This document shows, piece after piece, positions 1 through 6,778 of a stretch of 23,266 nt of DNA. The DNA lies in the NCBI GenBank assembly GCA_050942695.1, contig JBMNNU010000012.1:1-23266 (forward strand). Reading direction: 5' to 3'. Positions within the stretch are counted from its first letter, which is position 1. Each line of letters starts with the position of its first letter. Origin of the DNA: JBMNNU01 sp050942695. Its GTDB lineage: Bacteria > Chloroflexota > UBA6077. The position numbers were made by a program, and so were the translations under genes. The notes beneath the pieces are model-generated. The model was given only the letters and a program-made list of their open reading frames with translations, made no database searches and was not told where the DNA came from.

Positions 1-381
1 CCAATCGTCCTTGTCTTTATCGTGCAAAGCGTCGAAGGTATTGAGGAACCAGACCTGTTTGTGCTCAGGTCGCCATTGGAAGACGACCTTCTGCATGGCC
101 TGTGTGACGAAGCCATCGTACATGAAGCGGCGGCTTACTGGATAGCCGAGGACTATCGGTCCTCCAAACTGCTGGTAGGCATCCCAGAAGGGAATGCCAT
201 CTTCGTTGGTAACGGAGTAGCCGGTGGTAGATGTGCCCAAGGGGTGCCCGTTGGTTTGCGTGTAGAAGTGGCCACCGATAATGTCGTAATCCAGGGTTGC
301 GGTGGTGGCGCTCGCTGAAATGGGAATGAGGGCCAGGGATAGTAGGAAAACCATGGCGATCAGCGGTTTCAGCTTTCTCAA
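1..381 (-). CDS. Partial secreted protein with LGFP-like repeats (C-terminus beyond window start)
   Basis: The gene reads leftward from a TTG at 379-381 and is still open at base 1, giving 127 codons of its N-terminal part. A GGAGG ribosome binding site lies 5 nt upstream of the TTG, which decides the start. The first ~25 residues form a signal peptide: basic RKLKP, a hydrophobic stretch (VFLLSLALIPI), then a small-residue region near SASA. The mature part contains GGPIVLGYPVSRRF and a following FQWRPEH. This pattern of a GYPVS turn followed by an aromatic RPE(H) resembles repeat units of secreted Chloroflexota proteins related to LGFP modules, thought to act at the cell surface. No catalytic residues are recognisable in the visible part. 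It is divergent from greA and has its own promoter. Function is unknown; the repeat assignment is by pattern only. Confidence 0.72.
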   Translation of the reverse strand, partial: MRKLKPLIAMVFLLSLALIPISASATTATLDYDIIGGHFYTQTNGHPLGTSTTGYSVTNEDGIPFWDAYQQFGGPIVLGYPVSRRFMYDGFVTQAMQKVVFQWRPEHKQVWFLNTFDALHDKDKDDW

Positions 382-514
382 GGTCTCCTCCAGTTGGAAT
401 TTTGGTTGGACAATGCCGTTTTCCCGAAGCATGCTCACCTATCGAAGCACCGTGAGCGCAAAATGACACATAGGCGCAAGCGATACTTGTGAGGATGTTC
501 AAGAGGTTGGAGGC

Positions 515-543
515 ATTATAGATGGTGATGTTCCGCCCTACAA
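515..543 (-). promoter_or_regulatory. Sigma-70-type promoter for the leftward secreted-protein gene
   Basis: On the minus strand there is TTGTAG (543-538), a 17-nt spacer and a perfect TATAAT (520-515). Transcription would start near 508, giving a leader of about 127 nt. The leader can form a GCTCAC/GTGAGC hairpin (433-438 with 452-457) before the ribosome binding site. Confidence 0.6.
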
Positions 544-564
544 GTGTTTTGTGTTACATAACCC

Positions 565-593
565 TTTACAAACAACCTGAAATTTCGTATAAT
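565..593 (+). promoter_or_regulatory. greA promoter
   Basis: TTTACA (565-570), an exact 17-nt spacer and a perfect TATAAT (588-593). The expected transcript start is near 600, only about 11 nt before the leader terminator hairpin. It is one of the best sigma-70-type promoter matches in the window. Confidence 0.75.
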
Positions 594-610
594 GGAAATG
601 CCGCAACAGA

Positions 611-640
611 CTGAGGGACGGCCCGGGTCCCTCAGTTTTT
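611..640 (+). terminator. Intrinsic terminator in the greA leader (candidate attenuator)
   Basis: CTGAGGGAC (611-619) pairs perfectly with GTCCCTCAG (627-635) around a 7-nt GC-rich loop, followed at once by TTTTT (636-640). The T-tract is on the plus side only, and no plus-strand gene lies upstream, so it can only act on transcripts from the 565-593 promoter. Termination would yield an RNA of about 40 nt; readthrough would reach greA, whose ribosome binding site is 56 nt further on. Confidence 0.7.
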
Positions 641-707
641 ACTAATTACAAGGTTTTCGGGCAAGCCTCCTTGCCGGACACCCGTGGACCCAAGCAGGAG
701 ATTTATT

Positions 708-1175
708 GTGGAAAAGACTGTTTACCTCACACGCGAGGGATTGGCCAAGCTTGAAGAGGAACTGCAATACCTACGGACCGTTCGAAGGCAACAGGTCGCT
801 GAGCGGATTCGGCGTGCAAAAGAGTTCACCAACACGGTCGACAATGCTGAGTATGACGACGCCAAGAATGAGCAGGCTTTCGTAGAGGGAAGAATTCAGG
901 TCCTTGAACACAATCTAGCCAATGCAGAGGTAATCGAGAACCAAAACGGACCAACCGGGTACGTGCGGCTGGGATCTCGGGTCACCGTGATAGACTCCGA
1001 CGGGATAGAGGATATCTACACAATCGTTGGATCGGCTGAGGCTGATCCAAAGGCCGGGCGGATCTCTAACGAATCCCCTATAGGTCGAGCGTTGTTAGGA
1101 CGTCGAACCGGTGATAGAGTCACGGTTGTAGCCCCGGGGGGAAGCTTCGAGCTAACAATCAAGTTAATCGGATAG
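708..1175 (+). CDS. greA: Transcription elongation factor GreA
   Basis: GreA enters the secondary channel of RNA polymerase and stimulates cleavage of backtracked RNA. The protein is 155 aa, normal for the family. Residues ~1-75 form the coiled-coil finger (LTREGLAKLEEEL, then the tip around 39-53); the rest is the FKBP-like domain, ending in the typical SNESPIGRALLGR segment. I start at GTG 708 because AGGAG lies 7 nt upstream and the protein then opens with EKTVYLT, as in relatives; an in-frame GTG at 684 would add 8 residues with no ribosome binding site. Oddity: the finger tip reads TNTVDNAEY. By alignment to the E. coli tip GDLKENAEY, the catalytic Asp41 position is Asn42 here and Glu44 is Asp45. 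A leader terminator precedes it and a hairpin follows it. Confidence 0.95.
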   Translation: MEKTVYLTREGLAKLEEELQYLRTVRRQQVAERIRRAKEFTNTVDNAEYDDAKNEQAFVEGRIQVLEHNLANAEVIENQNGPTGYVRLGSRVTVIDSDGIEDIYTIVGSAEADPKAGRISNESPIGRALLGRRTGDRVTVVAPGGSFELTIKLIG

Positions 1176-1230
1176 GCGGGGAGCGGTTACCCATCTGACG
1201 ATTCCGGATAATTACTACTTGCGCACAGAG

Positions 1231-1257
1231 AAGGGATGGCTAGTCCATCCCTTCTTC
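1231..1257 (+). terminator. Hairpin between greA and lysS, probable weak terminator
   Basis: AAGGGATGG (1231-1239) pairs perfectly with CCATCCCTT (1245-1253) around a 5-nt loop, followed by CTTC, a poor T-tract. It may only partly separate greA from lysS. Its position also argues against the in-frame TTG at 1219 as the lysS start. Confidence 0.5.
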
Positions 1258-1287
1258 ACGAAAAGTGCGAATAGGAAGGTGCCCGTA

Positions 1288-2751
1288 TTGGACGCACAGG
1301 TAGACCCCATCTTCGAACAGCGGGTTGCTAAGCTGCAGCGGCTTCGGCAGGAAGGCATTGAGCCTTACCCGTACAGCTATGATAGGACCCATTTGGCGTC
1401 GGATATTTTATCCGATTTTGATAACCTGGAAGGCAAAGAGGTATGCATTGCTGGCCGGTTGATAACAGCACGCTTGATGGGGAAGGCCAGCTTTGCGCAT
1501 CTACTCGACCAGTCTGGAAAGATTCAGATCTACGTCCGCAAGGATGTGGTAGGGGAGAAACAGTACGCTCTGTTCAAGTCGCTGGACCCCGGAGATTTTC
1601 TGGGAGTTGAGGGGACTCCCTTCCGGACAAAGACCGGTGAGATAACGGTACAAGCTCGGCAGATAACCCTTCTCTCCAAGGCTTTGCGCGGTCTCCCTGA
1701 AAAATGGCACGGGCTAACGGACGTCGAAAAGAGATATCGACAGCGATATCTGGATCTCATTTCCAACGAAGAGGTCCGCAAGGTATTCCAGACTCGTAGC
1801 CGCATAATCGATGCGATACGTCGCTATCTGGTAGAACGTGGCTTCCTGGAGGTGGAGACTCCAATACTTCAGCCGATTCACGGGGGTGCGGCGGCTAAGC
1901 CGTTCATCACCTATCACAACGCTTTAGATAGAGAGCTGTATCTCAGGATCGCCTTAGAGCTGTATCTTAAGCGGTGTGTTGTTGGTGGGATAGAGAAGGT
2001 TTTCGAGATAGGGCGCAATTTCCGCAATGAGGGGATCTCTACCAAACACAATCCAGAATTCACTATGATGGAGTTGTACCAGGCGTACACCGACTACAAC
2101 GGCATAATGAGTTTGGTTGAGGATATGGTATCTACTGTGACCGAGCAGGTGCTGGGAAGCACCAAGTTCGAGTATGCCGGTCACACCATAGATGTCCGCC
2201 CTCCCTGGCCAAGGGTAAGAATGCGAGACGCCATCCTCATTGAGAGCGGTATAGACTATGCAGACTACCCTACCGCCGAGAGTCTCTGTCAGGCGATGCG
2301 CGAGAGAGGGATCGCAGCCGACCCGAAGGATACTCGCGCCAAATTGATAGACAACCTGCTGAGCGAGTTCGTCGAGCCGAAGCTGATCCAACCCAGCTTC
2401 CTCATCGATTACCCTGTGGAGATGTCCCCGCTTGCTAAGCGGAAGCGGGATGACCCCACTGAGGTAGAGCGGTTTGAGGGCTACATTGGCGGCATGGAGG
2501 TTGCCAACGCCTTTAGCGAGCTCAACGATCCGCTGGATCAGAGGGAGCGGTTCCTCCAACAACTGGAGGAGCGAGCAGCCGGCGACGAAGAAGCCCAACC
2601 TATGGACGAGGATTTCCTCCTAGCTCTGGAGCATGGTATGCCTCCTACGGGTGGACTCGGCGTGGGCATCGATCGGCTGGTGATGCTGTTGACGGGGAAT
2701 ACCTCAATCAGAGAGGTGATACTCTTCCCACAGTTGAGAACCAAGGACTAG
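1288..2751 (+). CDS. lysS: Lysyl-tRNA synthetase (class II)
   Basis: Charges tRNA(Lys) with lysine in the cytoplasm. The 487-aa product has an N-terminal OB-fold anticodon-binding domain (about residues 40-145, with IAGRLITARLMGKASFAHL) and a class II catalytic domain. Motif 1 ends in FLEVETPIL; motif 2 contains GRNFRNEG (Arg243 and Arg246); motif 3 is GLGVGIDRL (Arg463). EMSPLAK and the SELNDP segment are typical of LysRS. I start at TTG 1288, where AGGAAGGT lies 7 nt upstream; an upstream in-frame TTG at 1219 would add 23 residues encoded across a strong hairpin and has no ribosome binding site. The stop overlaps the likely ribosome binding site of the GH57 gene, so the two are probably cotranscribed. 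Confidence 0.96.
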   Translation: MDAQVDPIFEQRVAKLQRLRQEGIEPYPYSYDRTHLASDILSDFDNLEGKEVCIAGRLITARLMGKASFAHLLDQSGKIQIYVRKDVVGEKQYALFKSLDPGDFLGVEGTPFRTKTGEITVQARQITLLSKALRGLPEKWHGLTDVEKRYRQRYLDLISNEEVRKVFQTRSRIIDAIRRYLVERGFLEVETPILQPIHGGAAAKPFITYHNALDRELYLRIALELYLKRCVVGGIEKVFEIGRNFRNEGISTKHNPEFTMMELYQAYTDYNGIMSLVEDMVSTVTEQVLGSTKFEYAGHTIDVRPPWPRVRMRDAILIESGIDYADYPTAESLCQAMRERGIAADPKDTRAKLIDNLLSEFVEPKLIQPSFLIDYPVEMSPLAKRKRDDPTEVERFEGYIGGMEVANAFSELNDPLDQRERFLQQLEERAAGDEEAQPMDEDFLLALEHGMPPTGGLGVGIDRLVMLLTGNTSIREVILFPQLRTKD

Positions 2752-2758
2752 CGCTTTC

Positions 2759-4963
2759 ATGCGATACCCTCTACACGTTGCCTTCGTCTGGCACATGCAT
2801 CAGCCCTATTATCTAGACGAGAGCAGCGGTGAATATGTGCTGCCGTGGGTGCGACTCCACGCCACCAAGGATTATCTCCATATGGTGGAGGTGCTGGAGG
2901 ATTACCCGCAGGTCCACGCTACCTTCAACATGGTTCCCTCTTTAGTGGAGCAGTTGCAGGGGTATGTCAACGGCTCCGTCCTGGATAAGGCTTGGAAAAT
3001 AAGCCTTCAGGAGCGGTTCTCTCCAGAAGACAAAAAATTCATGGATTCCCTGTTTTTCAGCGCCAATCGGGAGACCTTCATCCGCCGATACCCAAGATAC
3101 TGGCAACTGCTGCGGATGAAGGAGGAAGCGAAAGGCGATCTGGACCTCCTTGGCGAAGGCTACTGGCGGGACCTGGCCGCTTGGTTCAACCTCGCCTGGA
3201 TAGATCCTTCTTGGCTACAGCGGGACCCTGTATTGAGAGCGATGGTCGCTAAAGGGTCCCGCTTCTCTTTACAAGATATTGCGACCATACTGGAGAAACA
3301 GCGAGAGATAATGGGGGTCGCGCTCACCACATACAGAAGGTTGCAGCGCCGGGGCCAGATAGAGCTTAGCGTTTCCCCTTACTATCACCCTATCCTCCCG
3401 CTGCTGATAGACTCCAACTGTGCAACCGAGCCGAGCCCATGGCTTCGCCTTCCGACCGAGCGCTTCAGATGGAGTGACGACGCTTTAGCCCAACTTAGGC
3501 AAGCAATCGAGTTCCACGAGGAGGTTTTCGAACGAACCCCCGCCGGACTTTGGCCTTCAGAAGGCTCTGTCAGCCAGGACCTGCTGGATTTGCTGGCTGA
3601 GGTGCCTGAGATTCGCTGGTTGGCAACGGATGAGGCGATCCTGGCGAGATCGCTCGGTATCAATCTTGAGCGCAACGGTTGGGGCTACCTTTTAGACCCG
3701 CGCCCCCTGTACCAACCCTACCTGGTCCGACGAGGCACTTCGACCGCGGCAATGATCTTCCGCGATCACTACATCTCCGATCGCATCGGCTTCGTATATC
3801 AAGGGATGCCGGGCCGGTCCGCGGCAGAGGATCTGATGTTTCGGTTTGTCGCGATCCATGAAATGGTCAAAGACGATCCTGAGCCCTACCTGCTTTCGAT
3901 CATTCTGGATGGCGAGAACTGCTGGGAGCATTACGAGCACAATGGCGAAACCTTCTTGAGATCCCTCTATGAGATGCTAAGCTGCAGCGATCGAGTGCGC
4001 ACCGTGACGGTTTCGGAGTTCTTGAACGAGTATCCCCTGCGAAGAGAGATTCCCAGGATCGCGACTGGTTCCTGGATCAACGGTAACCTTGAGACCTGGA
4101 TAGGGGAGGATACGCAGAATAGAGGGTGGGAATACCTGGTTCGGACACGGCGCGCCCTGGATGAAGCGGAGAGCCGCGGAGAAGTGCAGGCTGAGGACCT
4201 GGAAAAGGCGTGGCGCTGCATGAAAGCCGCGGAAGGCAGCGATTGGTTCTGGTGGTACTATAGCCACAACGTGTCGGATCAAGATGACCTATTCGATGGC
4301 CTATTCCGCCAGAATCTGGCAGGCGTGTATCAAGCTTTAGGCAAACCGATTCCCGAGTGGATCGGCACCCCGATTATCGGCCAACTTCCCAAGCTGGCTA
4401 GTCGAGCCCCATCTGGATATATACACCCTCCGCTATCGGGTGGAGAGATGCCACCCGAACCGTGGGCCGGTGCGGGCTATCTCGATCCCAAGGGTTCGAC
4501 GGGATCGATGCAACAGGGCAGCGCTTTGCTGAAACGGTTATACTTTGGATACGACGAGCGGAGCTTATATTTGAGAGTGGAGAGCCACTCCTCATTCAAA
4601 GGATACATGCTGGATATTTACTTCAACAAGGTAGAAAGTATCGCTCCCAATTTAGATGAGGAGGGGACTCGCCGAGGCGCAATCGTTCAACCTGAGAGCG
4701 GTAGCCCTCTTCGTGAGATGATAGTCTGGCCTGATAACCGGAGCGCCGATCTCAATCGGTGGGAGGAGAATGCGGGTTGGATTAGGACAGATGCAAACCT
4801 GAAGGTCTCGATGGGGGACACTGTACTGGAGATAGCGGTACCTAAGGAGACGTTAGGGGCTGACCTGGACACTATCCTGGGATTATCCATGGTTGTGTAT
4901 AAAGACGGTCTGATGGTGCAGCGCCTTCCCGAAGATGGGGAGTTGCTTTTGGAATTGGATTGA
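2759..4963 (+). CDS. Glycoside hydrolase family 57 protein (alpha-amylase/glucanotransferase-like) with C-terminal beta domain
   Basis: This is a 734-aa GH57-type enzyme, probably cytoplasmic since no signal peptide is seen. Family members hydrolyse or transfer alpha-glucans by a retaining mechanism. The N-terminal (beta/alpha)7-type domain opens with WHMHQP (HQP at 14-16), a GH57 hallmark. GQIELSVSPYYHPI fits conserved region 2. GLWPSEG holds the likely nucleophile Glu268, and LDGENCWEHY the likely proton donor Asp384. Residues ~550-734 (from GEMPPEPWAGAGY through LYFGYDERSLYLRVE to the end) look like an all-beta module of the DOMON/CBM9 or glucodextranase C-terminal kind. It starts 7 nt after lysS, with AAGGA overlapping the lysS stop, and ends 12 nt before serS. 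The placement between two synthetase genes gives no clue to substrate; amylase, branching and 4-alpha-glucanotransferase activities are all possible. Confidence 0.88.
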   Translation: MRYPLHVAFVWHMHQPYYLDESSGEYVLPWVRLHATKDYLHMVEVLEDYPQVHATFNMVPSLVEQLQGYVNGSVLDKAWKISLQERFSPEDKKFMDSLFFSANRETFIRRYPRYWQLLRMKEEAKGDLDLLGEGYWRDLAAWFNLAWIDPSWLQRDPVLRAMVAKGSRFSLQDIATILEKQREIMGVALTTYRRLQRRGQIELSVSPYYHPILPLLIDSNCATEPSPWLRLPTERFRWSDDALAQLRQAIEFHEEVFERTPAGLWPSEGSVSQDLLDLLAEVPEIRWLATDEAILARSLGINLERNGWGYLLDPRPLYQPYLVRRGTSTAAMIFRDHYISDRIGFVYQGMPGRSAAEDLMFRFVAIHEMVKDDPEPYLLSIILDGENCWEHYEHNGETFLRSLYEMLSCSDRVRTVTVSEFLNEYPLRREIPRIATGSWINGNLETWIGEDTQNRGWEYLVRTRRALDEAESRGEVQAEDLEKAWRCMKAAEGSDWFWWYYSHNVSDQDDLFDGLFRQNLAGVYQALGKPIPEWIGTPIIGQLPKLASRAPSGYIHPPLSGGEMPPEPWAGAGYLDPKGSTGSMQQGSALLKRLYFGYDERSLYLRVESHSSFKGYMLDIYFNKVESIAPNLDEEGTRRGAIVQPESGSPLREMIVWPDNRSADLNRWEENAGWIRTDANLKVSMGDTVLEIAVPKETLGADLDTILGLSMVVYKDGLMVQRLPEDGELLLELD

Positions 4964-4975
4964 TGAGGTGGAATT

Positions 4976-6253
4976 TTGCTTAGCCTGCAATTTATTAGAG
5001 ATCATCCCGATATAGTAAGAGAATCGTTGAGGAAACGGGGCGAATCTGCGCCTGTCGATGAGATCCTGGAGCTGGATGTTCGACGCCGGCAGCATCTACA
5101 GCAGTTGGAGTCTATGAGGTCGGAGCAAAACCGCGCCTCCGGCGAGATTTCGCGCGTAAAGGACAAATCTACGGTCGCTGACAAGATCGCAGAGCTACGG
5201 CAGTTATCTCAACGCATCAAGGAGCTCGAACCCACAATCAAGGAGATTGAGGAGCGCCTTGGGCAACTGCTGCTGCTAGTTCCTAACATCCCTCACGAAT
5301 CTGTTCCCGTTGGAAAGGACGACTCAGACAACGTGGTCGTCCGAAGTTGGGGGGAGCCACGGAAGTTCGATTTTGCCGCTCTACCCCATTGGGACCTTGG
5401 CGAGCAGCTTGGCATTATGGATTTCGAGCGGGCGGCCAAGATCTCTGGAGCTCGGTTTGGGGTGTTGAAGGGCATGGGTGCAAAGCTGGAAAGGGCGCTG
5501 ATCGCCTTTATGATCGATATCCACACCCGAGAGCACGGGTACACCGAGATCTATCCACCCTACCTTGTCCGGCGTGAGTGTATGGTTGGTACTGGGCAGC
5601 TTCCAAAATTCGAAGATGATGCATATCGCACCGATCCCGACGATATGTTCCTAGTGCCGACGGCTGAGGTTCCGGTTACCAACCTTTACCGTGACGAGAT
5701 CCTCGATGGGAGCCAGCTTCCTATCTATCACGTGTCCTATACAGCCTGCTTTAGGAGAGAGGCCGGATCGGCCGGGCGCGATACGAGAGGCCTGATTCGC
5801 GTTCACCAGTTCGACAAGGTGGAGTTGGTCAAGTTCGTAGAGCCTGCTACCTCTTATGATGAACTGGAAAAGCTGCTGGCCAACGCCGAGGAGGTGTTGA
5901 AGCGGCTGGATTTACCCTATAGGGTGAGCCTTATGTGCTCCGGCGACCTGGGATTCACAGCGTCGAAGAAATACGATCCGGAAGTATGGATGCCCGGCCT
6001 GAATCGATATGTGGAGATCTCTTCCTGCAGCAATTTTGAGGACTTCCAGGCGAGGCGAGCCAACATCCGATATAGACCGGAACCTGGGGCTAAGACCGAA
6101 TTCGTACACACCCTCAACGGGTCGGGTCTGGCCGTTGGTCGGACGCTTGCCGCGGTGCTCGAAAACTACCAGCAGGCCGACGGTTCAGTAGTGATACCTG
6201 AAGCGCTGCGCCCCTATATGGGCGGGCTCGAGGTTATCACGAAAGAGCAATAA
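4976..6253 (+). CDS. serS: Seryl-tRNA synthetase
   Basis: Charges tRNA(Ser) and tRNA(Sec) with serine. The 425-aa length is normal. Residues ~25-105 form the long N-terminal coiled coil that clasps the tRNA variable arm (QLESMRSEQN, then IKELEPTIKEIEERL). The class II core follows: motif 2 is CFRREAGSAGRDTRG (Arg260) with the downstream VHQFDKVELVKF, and motif 3 is NGSGLAVGRTL (Arg389). The C-terminus ends with VIPEALRPYMGG, as usual. The start is TTG 4976, with AGGTG 5 nt upstream; translation then opens LSLQFIRDHPDIVRESL, matching family N-termini. It lies 12 nt after the GH57 gene and is probably the last gene of the lysS operon. The next 50 bases hold the SRP RNA promoter. Confidence 0.96.
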   Translation: MLSLQFIRDHPDIVRESLRKRGESAPVDEILELDVRRRQHLQQLESMRSEQNRASGEISRVKDKSTVADKIAELRQLSQRIKELEPTIKEIEERLGQLLLLVPNIPHESVPVGKDDSDNVVVRSWGEPRKFDFAALPHWDLGEQLGIMDFERAAKISGARFGVLKGMGAKLERALIAFMIDIHTREHGYTEIYPPYLVRRECMVGTGQLPKFEDDAYRTDPDDMFLVPTAEVPVTNLYRDEILDGSQLPIYHVSYTACFRREAGSAGRDTRGLIRVHQFDKVELVKFVEPATSYDELEKLLANAEEVLKRLDLPYRVSLMCSGDLGFTASKKYDPEVWMPGLNRYVEISSCSNFEDFQARRANIRYRPEPGAKTEFVHTLNGSGLAVGRTLAAVLENYQQADGSVVIPEALRPYMGGLEVITKEQ

Positions 6254-6258
6254 AGATG

Positions 6259-6285
6259 TTGTTACCTTGACAATTCAGGTAACAA
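6259..6285. promoter_or_regulatory. Inverted repeat bracketing the SRP RNA -35 box (candidate operator)
   Basis: TTGTTACC (6259-6266) and GGTAACAA (6278-6285) are perfect 8-bp inverted arms with an 11-bp spacer that contains TTGACA. The symmetry and placement fit a repressor or activator site. It could instead be a serS 3' hairpin, but there is no T-tract after it. Confidence 0.45.
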
Positions 6286-6296
6286 TCGCGTAAAAT
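6267..6296 (+). promoter_or_regulatory. SRP RNA promoter
   Basis: A consensus TTGACA (6267-6272), an 18-nt spacer and TAAAAT (6291-6296). The predicted start about 7-8 nt later coincides with the first base of the SRP RNA terminal helix at 6304, which independently supports the call. Confidence 0.75.
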
Positions 6297-6303
6297 TATA
6301 TAT

Positions 6304-6572
6304 GGTCGTGCTAGACGGGGAACTAGCGGTGCCCTGTACCCGCAACCCGCTATAGCGGGGTCGAATTCCCGCTCGAGGCCGAGTTCTTTTCGACCAGGGC
6401 TTGACCCAGTGGCGCTGATGGCTTGGTCCTACGCGGCGGAGACTCAGAAATCCCGTCAGGTCCGGAAGGAAGCAGCGGTAACTGGTTATCTTCGGGTGCC
6501 GTAGGGCAACCTGGCCGGAGCAGGCTAGTCGGGCACCTTCGGGGAGGCTGGGTCGACAGCGGGTGCACGGCC
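6304..6572 (+). ncRNA. ffs: Signal recognition particle RNA, large bacterial type (with Alu domain)
   Basis: This RNA pairs with Ffh to deliver nascent membrane and secreted proteins to the translocon. The S domain carries the universally conserved apex GTCAGGTCCGGAAGGAAGCA (start near 6454) and the matching GTAGGGCAACCTGGC on the other side. The 5' part (CGGTGCCCTGTACCCGC, then CCGCTATAGCGGGG) matches the Alu domain of the ~270-nt Bacillus-type scRNA. The ends are set by base pairing: GGTCGTGC (6304-6311) with GCACGGCC (6565-6572), giving 269 nt. A promoter ends just upstream and a strong terminator follows at 6597. The short gammaproteobacterial 4.5S form is excluded by the Alu domain. Confidence 0.95.
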
Positions 6573-6596
6573 GTTCTCTTTGTTAGATAAGGGGTG

Positions 6597-6633
6597 AAAA
6601 GGGGCGATGATCTCGACATCATCGCCCCTTTTT
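6597..6633 (+). terminator. Strong intrinsic terminator of the SRP RNA
   Basis: GGGGCGATGAT (6601-6611) pairs perfectly with ATCATCGCCCC (6618-6628) around a 6-nt loop, followed by TTTTT; AAAA before the stem extends the pairing and gives the reverse strand a T-run too. Confidence 0.9.
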
Positions 6634-6646
6634 GATTCACCGGTTG

Positions 6647-6655
6647 TGGTACGAT
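6647..6655 (+). promoter_or_regulatory. Possible extended -10 promoter for ksgA-ispE
   Basis: TGG directly before TACGAT (6650-6655) fits an extended -10 element; no good -35 is visible because the preceding bases belong to the SRP terminator. The resulting leader (~115 nt) can fold CTGAGCT (6668-6674) with AGCTCAG (6689-6695). Confidence 0.3.
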
Positions 6656-6778
6656 TAACGTAGATGCCTGAGCTAGTCGTTCATAGGAAGCTCAGCGTGA
6701 CGTTGGATATCACCTTCACTTTGACTGAGCACGAGTGCCTTGTGTTCGGCCTTTGCTGAAAAACTGGAGCATTCTTTG

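Larger units (their letters stand above)
382..707. other. Divergent intergenic region between the secreted-protein gene and greA
   Basis: This 326-base gap has no credible gene. It holds two back-to-back sigma-70-type promoters whose -35 boxes are 21 bp apart (538-543 and 565-570), a small palindrome GTTA-CA-TAAC (553-562) between them, a leader hairpin for the minus gene (433-457), and the greA leader terminator (611-640). Overlapping open frames here are short and lack ribosome binding sites. Confidence 0.6.

Noticed and set aside
382..470. Mg2+ (M-box) riboswitch-like AGGTGAG in the leader of the minus-strand gene
   Set aside because: Only a short string resembles the start of an M-box; the rest of the conserved core is absent and the leader is too short.
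1954..2598. 214-residue minus-strand frame inside lysS
   Set aside because: Opposite strand of a fully conserved LysRS catalytic domain; no ribosome binding site or recognisable domain.
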